Shown here piece by piece: positions 1-7,470 of a DNA stretch of 24,788 bases. This DNA is from JASFWK01 sp050049355 (lineage in GTDB: Bacteria; Chloroflexota; Anaerolineae; B4-G1; DUEL01), in contig JASFWK010000021.1 in assembly GCA_050049355.1 (NCBI GenBank), forward strand, positions 1-24,788, written 5' to 3'. The notes under the pieces are model-generated. The model was not told where the DNA came from. It saw only the letters and a list, made by a program, of their open reading frames with translations, and did no database searches. Numbering within the stretch: position 1 is the first letter of the stretch; every line of letters starts with the position of its first letter. The position numbers and the translations under genes are program-made.

Positions 1-284
1 CCGAGGAGGAGTTGGGACGGGAGGAGTGTACAGTCGCACATATGCACTACATTGCTGGGCAGGTTCCAGCTGCTCCATTCTCTGCGACTGCTCAGATTCG
101 TTACCATCACCGCGAGGTCCCTGTCAGCGCTTCCCCTCTGGCGGGCGGGCGGCTTCGCGTCTGCTTCGTGCATCCCCAGCGGGATGTTACCCCCGGTCAG
201 TATCTGGTTCTCTATCGGGGTGAAGCGGTGTTGGGGGGCGGGGTCATCTGTCCGTTTGGTCCATCTGGGGCGGAGGAGGTCTGA
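1..284 (+). CDS. mnmA: tRNA-specific 2-thiouridylase MnmA, C-terminal end (5' truncated by window)
   Basis: This is the last ~94 codons of a gene that begins outside the window; the open frame runs from base 3 with no stop upstream. MnmA (TrmU) activates U34 of Lys, Glu and Gln tRNAs with ATP and inserts sulfur to give s2U in the cytoplasm. The visible part matches the C-terminal beta-barrel of the family: AQIRYHHREVPV, then a VTPGQYLVLYRGE block and the hallmark LGGGVI near the end. The N-terminal PP-loop and catalytic cysteines are not visible, so activity cannot be judged. The stop lies 6 bases before the GTG of the next gene, whose ribosome-binding site sits inside the mnmA 3' end, so the two are probably cotranscribed and coupled. 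The family call is firm because these C-terminal motifs are highly specific. Confidence 0.9.
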   Translation, partial: EEELGREECTVAHMHYIAGQVPAAPFSATAQIRYHHREVPVSASPLAGGRLRVCFVHPQRDVTPGQYLVLYRGEAVLGGGVICPFGPSGAEEV

Positions 285-290
285 ATACCT

Positions 291-668
291 GTGGCCGCTT
301 GGGAGGAAGTGTGGAATGAGACACGCGGGGAGCGGCTGCTAGAGCGCGTGTGGCGGTGCGATAGTTTTCTGTGTCGTCTGAGAGGCCTTACCTTCCGGCG
401 TGGGCTGGCGCGAGACGAGGGCCTCCTGCTCGTGGGGAAGCGAGAGAGCCGCGTTGAGACGGCTATTCATATGTTCTTTGTCTTCTTTCCCATCGCGGCG
501 GTCTGGCTGGATGGGGAGGGAAAGGTGGTGGACGCGCGCCTGGCTCGACCTTTTCGACCCCTCTACGTCCCTCGTCGGCCCGCCCGGGATATCCTGGAGG
601 GTCCGCCTGAGCTGTTGAGCCGGCTCCGGGCGGGGGAGTATCTGCGCTTTGAGGGACCCGGCGGATAG
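291..668 (+). CDS. DUF192 (COG1430) family protein
   Basis: A 125-residue protein of the DUF192 family, whose biochemical role is unknown. The signature is clear: RLRGLTFRRGL at about residues 29-39, then LLLV and the IHMFFVFFPIAAVWLD core at about 59-74, followed by a VVDARL strand. No N-terminal signal peptide or lipobox is visible, so this member should be cytoplasmic, unlike many exported DUF192 proteins. I chose the GTG at 291 because AGGAGGT at 274-280 lies 10 bases upstream, inside the end of mnmA, and the start is only 6 bases past the mnmA stop. Such coupling suggests coexpression with tRNA thiolation, but operon position alone does not show a functional link. Confidence 0.85.
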   Translation: MAAWEEVWNETRGERLLERVWRCDSFLCRLRGLTFRRGLARDEGLLLVGKRESRVETAIHMFFVFFPIAAVWLDGEGKVVDARLARPFRPLYVPRRPARDILEGPPELLSRLRAGEYLRFEGPGG

Positions 669-724
669 AGAGTTCGTGCGAAGTCTGCAGTCTTCCTGCC
701 ACGTCATACAGGCGATGTTTCGTT

Positions 725-752
725 TGCCTCCTCGGTAAGATCGTGTTAGAAT
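725..752 (+). promoter_or_regulatory. sigma-70-type promoter, near-leaderless, for the DUF948-like/YtxH pair
   Basis: A TTGCCT -35 box (725-730) and a TAGAAT -10 box (747-752) are separated by 16 bp. The ATG of the next gene starts at 763, only 10 bases after the -10, so the transcript would have a leader of about 3 nt or none. No Shine-Dalgarno sequence precedes that ATG, which fits leaderless translation. The same TTGCC-type -35 recurs at 14680 and upstream of secA. Confidence 0.6.
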
Positions 753-762
753 AGATGACGTT

Positions 763-1245
763 ATGAGAGAGCCCGCACAGGACCGACCTGAGGTTCCTGC
801 TGAAGAGATGCGAGCCGCTTCGCCGACCGAGGCGCGAGCCAAGCGGAGTCTGATTCTTGGCTTGGCACTGGCTGGCTTCGTTCTGGTAAGTACGTCGGCG
901 CTCCTGGTCGTTCTGGCGATCGACGCGCGGCGCTCGGGTTCAGTGTCTCTCATCTCTGTTCTGCGCGATATGGCCATCGTGCTCGTGGCTCTGGAGACAC
1001 TGATAGTCGGCGTGCTGTTGATCGTGCTAGTGCTGCAGGTTCAGGCGTTGGTGGGGCTTCTGAGGGATGAGATTCGACCGATGCTTGAGGCGATCAACGA
1101 GACGTTGGCGACGGTGCGGGGTACCACTCGGTTCATGAGTCAGAAGGTTGTCTCACCAACTATCCAGGCGGCTGGCTTCTTTGCTGGGCTGCGGCGTGTT
1201 GTGCAGGAGATGACCACGCTGCGCAGAGGTTCAGATGAGGAGTGA
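763..1245 (+). CDS. DUF948-like membrane protein with two transmembrane segments
   Basis: A 160-residue protein with a charged, Glu/Ala-rich N-terminus (about 1-27), a first hydrophobic segment at about 28-52 and a second at about 65-92. A soluble amphipathic stretch follows (LLRDEIRPMLEAINETLATVRGT) and then a conserved-looking PTIQAAGFFAGLRRV segment. The membrane anchor followed by a helical 'P-L-x-x-x-N-x-T' region resembles DUF948 proteins, usually found beside YtxH proteins in Gram-positives and Chloroflexota, although DUF948 normally has a single anchor. The function is unknown; an envelope or stress role is only inferred from this pairing. ATG 763 is preferred because the promoter leaves no room for an upstream start. 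The YtxH-like gene begins 32 bases after the stop and is likely in the same transcript. Confidence 0.65.
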   Translation: MREPAQDRPEVPAEEMRAASPTEARAKRSLILGLALAGFVLVSTSALLVVLAIDARRSGSVSLISVLRDMAIVLVALETLIVGVLLIVLVLQVQALVGLLRDEIRPMLEAINETLATVRGTTRFMSQKVVSPTIQAAGFFAGLRRVVQEMTTLRRGSDEE

Positions 1246-1276
1246 GGAACAGACCGAGATCGTAAGGAGGGAGAAG

Positions 1277-1669
1277 ATGGCTAATGATAGGGGCAATGGT
1301 AGCGAGTTCGGAGCGTTCTTGAGTGGTTTCGTAATCGGCGGCTTGGTCGGCGCGGCAGTGGCCTTCCTGCTGGCTCCTCAGTCCGGGGAAGAGACGCGAA
1401 CGCAGATCCGCGGCAGGACCATCGAGTTGAGGGGCCGAGCTGAGGAGGAGATCGATCGAGCGCGAACTAGGGCGGAGCAGACTTTGGACGAAGCGCGCGC
1501 CAAAGCGGAGGCTGTGGCTGCCGACATTCGGCGTCGGGCCGAGGAACTGCAGGTTCAGGGGCGGACGCTTCTCGAAGAGAGACGCAGGCAGGTCACAGAG
1601 GCGGTCGAGGAAGCGAAGAAGGCCGCCGAGGAGGCCGAGGGTTTGGCTGAGGAAGCTGCAGAAGCGTGA
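1277..1669 (+). CDS. YtxH-like protein with N-terminal glycine-rich membrane segment and coiled coil
   Basis: A 130-residue protein of the YtxH type. Residues about 9-34 form a hydrophobic, Gly/Ala-rich segment (FLSGFVIGGLVGAAVAFLLAP) followed by the family signature APQSGEETRTQIR. The rest is a highly charged, heptad-like helix rich in Ala, Glu and Arg, which should form an extended coiled coil in the cytoplasm or periplasm. YtxH family members in Bacillus are stress-associated, but no biochemical activity is established. I placed the start at ATG 1277, not at the upstream in-frame ATG 1235, because AAGGAGG lies at 1264-1270 at ideal distance and the hydrophobic segment then begins near the N-terminus. 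It forms a two-gene unit with the preceding DUF948-like gene. Confidence 0.8.
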   Translation: MANDRGNGSEFGAFLSGFVIGGLVGAAVAFLLAPQSGEETRTQIRGRTIELRGRAEEEIDRARTRAEQTLDEARAKAEAVAADIRRRAEELQVQGRTLLEERRRQVTEAVEEAKKAAEEAEGLAEEAAEA

Positions 1670-1774
1670 CGATTTGGGCAGCCTCCTCTGATCGACCAAG
1701 GTCTGAATAGCGGACTGACAGGATGACTCGGCGGCTTGTCGGCTGCCGGGGATTCCGTAATTCCTCTCCCATCC

Positions 1775-1801
1775 CAGCGCCGGCTTGGAAGGCCGGCGCT
1801 G
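1775..1801. terminator. G+C-rich hairpin between convergent genes, probable bidirectional terminator
   Basis: A perfect 10-bp inverted repeat (CAGCGCCGGC at 1775-1784 and GCCGGCGCTG at 1792-1801) surrounds a 7-nt loop. It lies between the YtxH-like stop (1669) and the nnr stop (1806), which face each other. No strong T-run follows on either strand, so it may work as a transcription block or mRNA-end stabiliser instead of a textbook intrinsic terminator. Confidence 0.55.
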
Positions 1802-1805
1802 TTGC

Positions 1806-3473
1806 CTATTGGTCGGACCCGATGGATCGCCAAGCCTGGGGCAAGAATCGGATCAGGTCACCCGCCGCCATTCCGGCAGAGCTCAGGTTCTTTCGGGCCA
1901 GTTCTCCGGCCAGGCCGTGGAGGTAGGCTCCGGCTACAGCTGCCTCGAACGGGCCCAACCCCTGAGCGCGCAGGGCGACGATGATCCCCGCCAGCACGTC
2001 CCCCGTGCCGCCAGTGGCGAGCCCCGCGTTGGCGAAGGGTTCCAGCACAGTTCGACCATCCGGCGCGGCCACCACCGTGTAGGCTCCCTTAAGCACGATC
2101 GTGTTTCCCCAGTCCTTGGCCTGTCTTCGGGCCGCCTCCACTCGGTCGGCCTGGATGTCGGCGATTGAGGAGCCCATCAGCCGTGCCATCTCGCCGGGGT
2201 GGGGGGTCAGCACCGTGCCCGATGGGAGTCGAGCGGGCCAGTCGGAAAGCTCTGCCAGAATGTTCAGCCCGTCAGCGTCCACTACCAAGGGGGGCAGCAG
2301 TATCTGCTGTGATGGATGTTTGTCGGTGTGCAGGAAGCCCGGCCGCCGCCGCTGTGCGCTCCCTGTCAGAAGCCTCTCAAGAAAGCTCGCCGTCTCCGGC
2401 TCCCGTCCCAGCCCTGGCCCGACGAGCATCGCGTCGTACTCTTCCATGTGCTCCGTCAGTATCTCCGCCGCCGGCCCGGTGATCACGCCCAGTTCGTGTG
2501 GTAGCAGTAGATAGGTCGCCTCGGCTAGCCCAGCCGCTACTGTGCCGTGAATCGCAGCGGGGAGCGCCAGCGTCACCAGGCCTGCTCCTCCTCGCACTGC
2601 GGCTGCGCCTGCCAGCCCGGCCGCGCCGGTGTAGTTTGTCGAGCCGGCCACAATCAGCGCCCGCCCGAAAGTCCCCTTGTGGGCGTCTGGGGGACGGGCT
2701 GGAAGCCAGGCTCTGAGCATCTGGGAGGTCGCTACCTCCAGACTGATATCCGCTGCCAGCTTGGGGTCAGTGCCTATGTCGGCCACCACCAGTTCCCCAA
2801 CCGCTGCGGCACCGGGGAAGCGGAAGTGGCCTTGCTTGGGGTAAGCGAAGGTGACTGTCAGGTCAGCCGGAAGAGCGGATTCATCCAGCGCGCCGGTGTC
2901 GAAATCGAGTCCGCTGGGCCCGTCTACAGCAGCGACCAGGGGGTGCCCGCGCTGAGAGGATTCGGGCACCCCCCTCAGACGCACCAGTCCTTGCGGCTGG
3001 CGTTGGCCACGGCGGTCAACCACTTCTCTGACCGCTTTCAGAACCTTTGCCACCGTGCCTTTGACGGGTAGCTCGATCCCAGTACCGAGAAGGGCATCCA
3101 CAACCACGTCCGCCCGCGCCGCCAGCCGACGCAGGAGCTGGCCGCCCTGGTCGTCGTCGGCACCCGCGCAGGTGACCTCCGACTCCAGCAACTGCCGGAA
3201 GTTCTCGTCGTCGCCAGGATCGCGGGCTCGGGTGAGGTAGCAGATCACATCCACTCCAGCCTGGGAGAGGTGGCGGGCTGCCACAAGACCATCGCCGCCG
3301 TTGTTGCCCGGTCCCACGAGCACCAACACCCGTCTCTCTTCCATCTTCCGCCAGGCCATCAGGGCCTCGGCGAACGCCTGCCCTGCCCGCTCCATCATCG
3401 CGGTGTATGTATGTCCGGCGGCATCCGAAGCCGCCTCGATGGTCCTCATCTGTTCCACTGTGACGACTTTCAC
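1806..3473 (-). CDS. nnr: Bifunctional NAD(P)H-hydrate epimerase / ADP-dependent NAD(P)H-hydrate dehydratase
   Basis: A 555-residue cytosolic repair enzyme. The N-terminal YjeF_N domain (about 1-245) epimerises R/S-NAD(P)HX; the C-terminal domain (about 255-550) dehydrates S-NAD(P)HX with ADP. Diagnostic motifs are GPGNNGGDG (54-62), VVDALLGTG (124-132), VVDADGLN (397-404), TPHPGE (423-428) and NAGLATGGTGDV (482-493). I start at GTG 3473 because a GGAG lies 7 bases upstream and the product then begins with the typical MKVVTVEQM; the longer TTG form from 3521 has no ribosome-binding site. Two stretches look inserted relative to the usual family layout: about residues 151-177, which contains a DNA hairpin, and about 374-395. 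Both keep the frame, so the enzyme is probably functional. It lies 51 bases downstream of dcd, in the same direction. Confidence 0.93.
   Translation of the reverse strand: MKVVTVEQMRTIEAASDAAGHTYTAMMERAGQAFAEALMAWRKMEERRVLVLVGPGNNGGDGLVAARHLSQAGVDVICYLTRARDPGDDENFRQLLESEVTCAGADDDQGGQLLRRLAARADVVVDALLGTGIELPVKGTVAKVLKAVREVVDRRGQRQPQGLVRLRGVPESSQRGHPLVAAVDGPSGLDFDTGALDESALPADLTVTFAYPKQGHFRFPGAAAVGELVVADIGTDPKLAADISLEVATSQMLRAWLPARPPDAHKGTFGRALIVAGSTNYTGAAGLAGAAAVRGGAGLVTLALPAAIHGTVAAGLAEATYLLLPHELGVITGPAAEILTEHMEEYDAMLVGPGLGREPETASFLERLLTGSAQRRRPGFLHTDKHPSQQILLPPLVVDADGLNILAELSDWPARLPSGTVLTPHPGEMARLMGSSIADIQADRVEAARRQAKDWGNTIVLKGAYTVVAAPDGRTVLEPFANAGLATGGTGDVLAGIIVALRAQGLGPFEAAVAGAYLHGLAGELARKNLSSAGMAAGDLIRFLPQAWRSIGSDQ
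2939..2973. repeat. Palindromic element inside nnr, in frame
   Basis: A perfect 10-bp inverted repeat (GGGGGTGCCC at 2939-2948, GGGCACCCCC at 2964-2973) with a 15-nt loop lies within the nnr coding sequence. It encodes residues about 167-178 of the protein (RGVPESSQRGHP), inside a stretch that appears extra compared with typical NAD(P)HX epimerases. Its GGTGCCCG...CGGGCACC core is shared with the intergenic hairpin at 18619-18653, which suggests a dispersed palindromic repeat family. The identity of the family is not known to me. Confidence 0.6.
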
Positions 3474-3524
3474 TTCTTCTCTCCAGTTCTGCAGTGAGGA
3501 TAGGTGCGGTTGGCGAATCAAGTG

Positions 3525-4085
3525 CTACAGCCGCGGCAGCACGATATCCTGCTGGCTTTGATACTTCCCCTTCTTGTCCGCATAGGAAATCTCGCACTCC
3601 TCGTCCGCCTCGAAGAAGAGCACCTGGGCGATGCCCTCCCCGGCGTAGATCTTCGCCGGCAAAGGGGTGGTATTGCTGATCTCCAACGTGACGTATCCCT
3701 CCCACTCGGGCTCGAAGGGCGTGATGTTGACGATGATGCCGCATCGGGCGTAGGTGGACTTGCCCAGGCAGATGCAGAGGACGCTGCGGGGGATGCGGAA
3801 GTACTCCACCGAACGGCCCAAAGCAAAGGAGTTGGGCGGGATGACGCAGACGTCCCCCTCGAAGCTGACCATCGCCCGTGTATCGAATCGCTTGGGGTCG
3901 ACGACGGTCAGATCCCCGAGGCCAGACGTGAAGATCTTGAACTCTTGGGCCACGCGGATGTCGTAGCCGTAGGACGAAAGGCCGAACGAGATGAGACCGT
4001 CGCGTACCTGGTCTCGTACAAATGGCTCGATCATCCTTTCATCCAGTGCCATCTTCCGGATCCAGTGGTCGGGCTTCAGGCCCAT
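3525..4085 (-). CDS. dcd: dCTP deaminase
   Basis: A 186-residue protein of normal length for Dcd, which deaminates dCTP to dUTP for thymidylate synthesis in the cytosol. The family features are clear: SSYGYDIR (38-44 region), VIPPNSFALG (81-90), GKSTYARCG (108-116) forming the phosphate-binding region, and TPFEPEWEG (122-130) holding the catalytic glutamate area, followed by VTLEISNTTPLPAKIYAGEGIAQ. I cannot tell by eye whether it is monofunctional or a bifunctional deaminase/dUTPase. The start at 4085 has GGAGGT 11 bases upstream, a rather long spacing, but no other start fits. It sits 42 bases downstream of argS and 51 bases upstream of nnr in one direction, so the three may share a transcript. 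No separate promoter was recognised. Confidence 0.95.
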   Translation of the reverse strand: MGLKPDHWIRKMALDERMIEPFVRDQVRDGLISFGLSSYGYDIRVAQEFKIFTSGLGDLTVVDPKRFDTRAMVSFEGDVCVIPPNSFALGRSVEYFRIPRSVLCICLGKSTYARCGIIVNITPFEPEWEGYVTLEISNTTPLPAKIYAGEGIAQVLFFEADEECEISYADKKGKYQSQQDIVLPRL

Positions 4086-4127
4086 TGGCAGTGCCTACCT
4101 CCGTGGGTTCTCTTGGGTATAAGTATG

Positions 4128-5792
4128 CTACATCTCCTCGGGTGCGCTCATGCCCATCAGGTACAGGACGCGTGCCAGGACCAGCTTGGCGGCGCGCACC
4201 AACTGCAGGCGGGCGCGAGTTAACTCCGCGTTGGCGGGGTCGGATGAGACAACGCGGCAGTCGCGGTAGAAGACGTGGAAGGCCCCCGCCAGGTCGCGGG
4301 CGTAGAAGGGGAGGTAGTGTGGCGTCAACTGCTCGACGGTTCGCTCAACCACCTCTGGCAGCTCCAGCATCTTGCTGATCAGGGCTAATTCGCTGGGGTG
4401 GTGGAGATTGGAGAGGTCAGCCGGTGCGTCCAGTTCCCAACCCTTCTCCTGAGCGTGACGGAGTATGCTGGCGATGCGAGTATGGGCGTACTGAACGTAG
4501 TAGACGGGATTGCGCTCTGACCGCTCCACTGCCAGATCGAGGTCGAACTCCATATGACTCTCCGGCGAGCGAGCGAGCATGAAGTAGCGCACTGCGTCGA
4601 CTCCTACTTCGTCGATCAGTTCGTCTAAGGTGACAAAGTGTCCTCGGCGCGTGCTCATCCGCACCAACTCGCCGCCCTTCACCAGCGTGACGAATTGATG
4701 GAAGACGACGCGTACGTTCTCGGTATCGTATCCCAAGGCGCGCAAGCCGGCAACCACGTCTGGGTACTCCTCAACGTGATCGGCGCCCAGGATTGTGATC
4801 ATCAGGTCGTAGCCTCGGCGAATCTTCTCGACGTGGTAGGCGATATCTGGCAGGCGGTAAGTGGGTTCGCCCGTCGACTTGACCAGGACCCGATCCTTGT
4901 TCCCGCCAAGGGCCTCGACCCGGAACCAGGTTGCATCTTCCTTCTCGTAGACAAAGCCGCGTTCGCGAAGCGCATCCAGGGTCTCCCAAACCTGCCTGCC
5001 TTGATGGAGGGAGTTCTCGTTGAAGTAGTTGTCGAAGTGAATGCCCAGTCGGGCAAGCGTGGCGCGTATTTCGGCGAATATCGCCTCCTCCGCATATTCC
5101 TTGAAGACGTCTGTGTCGGCACTGGCAAGCGTGTCTCCGTGCTCGTCGCAGAGATCGCCGGCGATATCCTGGATGTAGTCTCCCTGGTAATGATCCTCTG
5201 GAAACTCTATCTCGAGGCCCAGCAGTTCCAGGTAGCGCAGTCGCACCGAGTTGCCAAGGATCTCCATCTGGCGGCCGGCGTTGTTGAAATAGTACTCGCG
5301 CTCCACTTGATAGCCGGCTGCTGCCAGGAGGCTGGCCAACGTGTCGCCCATGACGCCGCCTCGCCCCCGTCCCACCGTCAAAGGCCCGGTGGGATTGGCG
5401 CTCACGAACTCGACCTGGGCCTTCCGCCCGCGGCCTATGCCTATGTCGCCGAAGCTCTTGCCAGCGGCCAGGATCCTATCCACCTGCACCGCAAGCCACG
5501 CATGGTCCAGCCAGAGGTTGATGTAACCCGGCGCCACGGGCTCCACTCGCCCGACGAAGTCGGCCTCGGGCAGATGGGCCACTGTCCTACGGGCCAGCTC
5601 CAGTGGATTCATGCGCGCTTCGGGGGCTAACTTCAGGCAGATGGACGAGGCGTAATCGCCGTGTTCTGGTCGGCGGCCACGCTCGACCGGCACGGGGGGG
5701 ATCTCAAAGGACGGGAGAGCGTCCGTCCTCTGAGCTCTCTCAAGGCCTCGATTGATCAGGGTAGCGATTCTTTCGTGAAGGGGTTTTTCCAC
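4128..5792 (-). CDS. argS: Arginyl-tRNA synthetase
   Basis: A 554-residue class I synthetase that charges tRNA-Arg. The N-terminal additional domain occupies about residues 1-120; the Rossmann catalytic core carries VSANPTGPLTVGRGRGG (130-146), followed by YYFNNAGRQ (167-175) and ILGADHVEE (334-342); the KMSKS-equivalent loop is VRMSTRRG (377-384); the C-terminal DALR anticodon-binding domain includes NPVYYVQYAHTRI and ends near residue 550. The HIGH-equivalent reads TVGR, lacking both canonical histidines, while the surrounding NPTGPL and GRG context is intact. I chose GTG 5792 because GAGGTG lies just upstream and homologues begin near this point; an open frame continues 30 codons further up to 5882 without a ribosome-binding site. 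The gene starts 129 bases after add ends. Confidence 0.95.
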   Translation of the reverse strand: MEKPLHERIATLINRGLERAQRTDALPSFEIPPVPVERGRRPEHGDYASSICLKLAPEARMNPLELARRTVAHLPEADFVGRVEPVAPGYINLWLDHAWLAVQVDRILAAGKSFGDIGIGRGRKAQVEFVSANPTGPLTVGRGRGGVMGDTLASLLAAAGYQVEREYYFNNAGRQMEILGNSVRLRYLELLGLEIEFPEDHYQGDYIQDIAGDLCDEHGDTLASADTDVFKEYAEEAIFAEIRATLARLGIHFDNYFNENSLHQGRQVWETLDALRERGFVYEKEDATWFRVEALGGNKDRVLVKSTGEPTYRLPDIAYHVEKIRRGYDLMITILGADHVEEYPDVVAGLRALGYDTENVRVVFHQFVTLVKGGELVRMSTRRGHFVTLDELIDEVGVDAVRYFMLARSPESHMEFDLDLAVERSERNPVYYVQYAHTRIASILRHAQEKGWELDAPADLSNLHHPSELALISKMLELPEVVERTVEQLTPHYLPFYARDLAGAFHVFYRDCRVVSSDPANAELTRARLQLVRAAKLVLARVLYLMGMSAPEEM

Positions 5793-5921
5793 GCTTTCAC
5801 CTCGTTCTTGGTCTATTGTGGGGTGAGTCGGCAGTCTACTCTTGGTGGAGTACTGGGGTTGGACGCAGTATTGACTCAACAACTCCCATTCTGCCCTGAG
5901 GTGGCAGTAGGCAGCACGACG

Positions 5922-7007
5922 TCAAGGCTCCGCCTGCTCGAGCTCATGCCACTCGGCGAGTTGCTCTCGAAGCTGCTGCCGCTCCCCCTCTGGAAGGAAG
6001 GCTGCGTCCACAGCGTTAAGGACGGTTCTGTGGATCTCCTTCAGCTCAAGGCCGATCGCTGTCATTGCCACCATATACTCGTCCGTCAGTGTCGTGTCGG
6101 AGACGCTCGGGTCATCGGTGTTGATGGTCACGTGAAGGCCCAGAGCCATCAGGTCCGGTAGTGGATGCTGACTGAGCCGGCGGACCGCACCCGTCTGGAG
6201 GTTACTGGTGGGGCAGACCTCCAGAGTCACGCGGTGCTTGCGGGCAAAGCGGACCGCCTCCGAGTTCTCCACCACCCGGACGCCGTGCCCAATGCGGTGG
6301 GCGTGAAACTGGCGGATGGCCTCGAGGACGTTCTGCGCGTCTCCAACTTCGCCGGCATGGACTGTGATACCCAGGCCTTCCTGACGCGCGCGGTAGAAGA
6401 GGTGAGCGAAGGGAGGCGACGGGTAGTTGAGCTCGTCGCCCGCAAGGTCGATCCCAACCACGCCTTGTCCCCGATAGGCGAGGGCTAGTTCGGCGATCTC
6501 CTCAGCAACCCGGGGGCTCTCCTCCCGTCCGATCTGCAAAATCAACCGCGCTGTTATGTCGTGGTCCGCCTGGGCGCGGCCAATAGCCCCGTCGACCCAT
6601 TCAACGACATCTTTCAATGCGAACTCTTGAGCTCGGGACAGGGCTACCGGGTTAAAGCGCAGCTCAAGGTAGCGGATGTTGTCCGCAGCCGCATCGGCAA
6701 CTGCTTCGTATGCCACTCGTTCCACCGCTTCACGGCTCCGATAGAAGCGGCGTAGCAGACGGAACTTGGCCAGGAAGCCGTGGAAGTCCGGACTCTCGTC
6801 GGTGATCTGGACGTACGGGCGAAGCTCCTCGATGCTGTGGGCGGGTAGGTCAATGCCGTGCTCCATCGCGATCTCCGAAAGCGTCTGGAGTCGCAGTGAT
6901 CCCTCCAGATGGCGGTGGAGGTCCACCTTTGGCAGGATTTGGAGCGGCGATCGTAGTTCGTCTGAGTCTTTCATCGGCCCAGTCGTCGTCTGATGGTGGT
7001 GCTCCAT
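5922..7007 (-). CDS. add: Adenosine deaminase (possibly adenine deaminase-like)
   Basis: A 361-residue zinc hydrolase of the adenosine/AMP deaminase family, acting in purine salvage. The metal and catalytic motifs are complete: KVDLHRHLEGSL (27-38) with the paired histidines, HAGE (217-220), HRIGHG (237-242), and NTDDPSVS (296-303) containing the aspartate pair. The SLR and HAGE/TDDP spacing fits a full-length enzyme of about 330-360 residues. Adenosine and adenine deaminases of this family cannot be separated securely by eye, so the substrate is inferred. The ATG at 7007 follows a GGGAG five bases upstream; an alternative ATG at 6974 lacks a better site and would remove only a His-rich, non-conserved N-terminus. 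It is preceded by a 127-base gap after the small membrane-protein gene and followed by argS. Confidence 0.92.
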   Translation of the reverse strand: MEHHHQTTTGPMKDSDELRSPLQILPKVDLHRHLEGSLRLQTLSEIAMEHGIDLPAHSIEELRPYVQITDESPDFHGFLAKFRLLRRFYRSREAVERVAYEAVADAAADNIRYLELRFNPVALSRAQEFALKDVVEWVDGAIGRAQADHDITARLILQIGREESPRVAEEIAELALAYRGQGVVGIDLAGDELNYPSPPFAHLFYRARQEGLGITVHAGEVGDAQNVLEAIRQFHAHRIGHGVRVVENSEAVRFARKHRVTLEVCPTSNLQTGAVRRLSQHPLPDLMALGLHVTINTDDPSVSDTTLTDEYMVAMTAIGLELKEIHRTVLNAVDAAFLPEGERQQLREQLAEWHELEQAEP

Positions 7008-7100
7008 TGTGCTCCCGCGGTCCGTTGGAATTGCTGTCTAAGTGTCACTGCGCGCGAAGGCCGCTCCTTTTGCCTATTCAGCTACTTGCCTGCATCTTTC

Positions 7101-7121
7101 CGGCCCCGTCTCTGGAGGCCG
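7101..7121 (-). terminator. Weak hairpin downstream of the KaiC/membrane-protein cassette
   Basis: On the minus strand a 7-bp stem, CGGCCTC with GGGGCCG (one G-U pair), closes a 7-nt loop, 13 bases after the stop of the last membrane-protein gene. It is not followed by a T-run, so termination is uncertain. It lies in the 127-base gap before add, where I see no clear promoter. Confidence 0.25.
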
Positions 7122-7134
7122 TGTCTGTCTCTCA

Positions 7135-7470
7135 CTAGCTTTCCTTCAAGAGCCAGGACCAATACCACCAGACCAGACCTACATTGATGGCCACGCCGAT
7201 GAAGAGGGGGATGTGGAAGAATAGCAGCCAGAAGGTTGGAGAGAGGAGCCACTCTGAGGAGGGGTCCTGGGTCAGATAGGCAGCGTTGTGCGCGACGTAG
7301 GCAGCCAGCGCCAGGCTCAGGAAGGCAATTGCCACCAGGAAGCCTCTATAGTAGAGCTGCATCCTGGTGACCGCGCCCAATCTGCGGCTCAGGCTCATGT
7401 AGATGGTGGTGGCGTAGATCAGAGCCAGCAGACTCATTGGTCCCAGCGGCGTTGTCAGAACTTTGATCAC
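7135..7470 (-). CDS. Small membrane protein of unknown function (three predicted TM segments)
   Basis: I do not recognise this 111-residue protein. It has hydrophobic segments at about residues 9-25, 43-65 and 80-105, a short basic loop (LSRRLGAVTRMQLYYRG) between the first and second, and a polar loop (LTQDPSSEW) before the third; the C-terminus is aromatic-rich (WWYWSWLL). The start is the GTG at 7470, which overlaps the TGA of the upstream membrane gene by 4 bases (GTGA) and has a GGGGGA just upstream; the longer open frame to 7638 simply overlaps that gene in another frame. The 4-base overlap indicates translational coupling, so the two membrane proteins probably act as a pair. It closes a run of genes that begins behind secA with a winged-helix protein and a KaiC-like ATPase. 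Confidence 0.7.
   Translation of the reverse strand: MIKVLTTPLGPMSLLALIYATTIYMSLSRRLGAVTRMQLYYRGFLVAIAFLSLALAAYVAHNAAYLTQDPSSEWLLSPTFWLLFFHIPLFIGVAINVGLVWWYWSWLLKES

Noticed and set aside
339..977. 212-codon minus-strand open frame across DUF192 and its downstream gap
   Set aside because: Overlaps two plausible plus-strand genes and a promoter, and its composition is arginine/serine-rich as expected for a shadow frame.
3474..3521. Extended N-terminus of nnr from TTG 3521
   Set aside because: No Shine-Dalgarno sequence, and the extra residues are not part of the family; GTG 3473 has a GGAG at good spacing.
4638..5630. 330-codon open frame antisense to argS
   Set aside because: Shadow of argS; no family match and no start signal.
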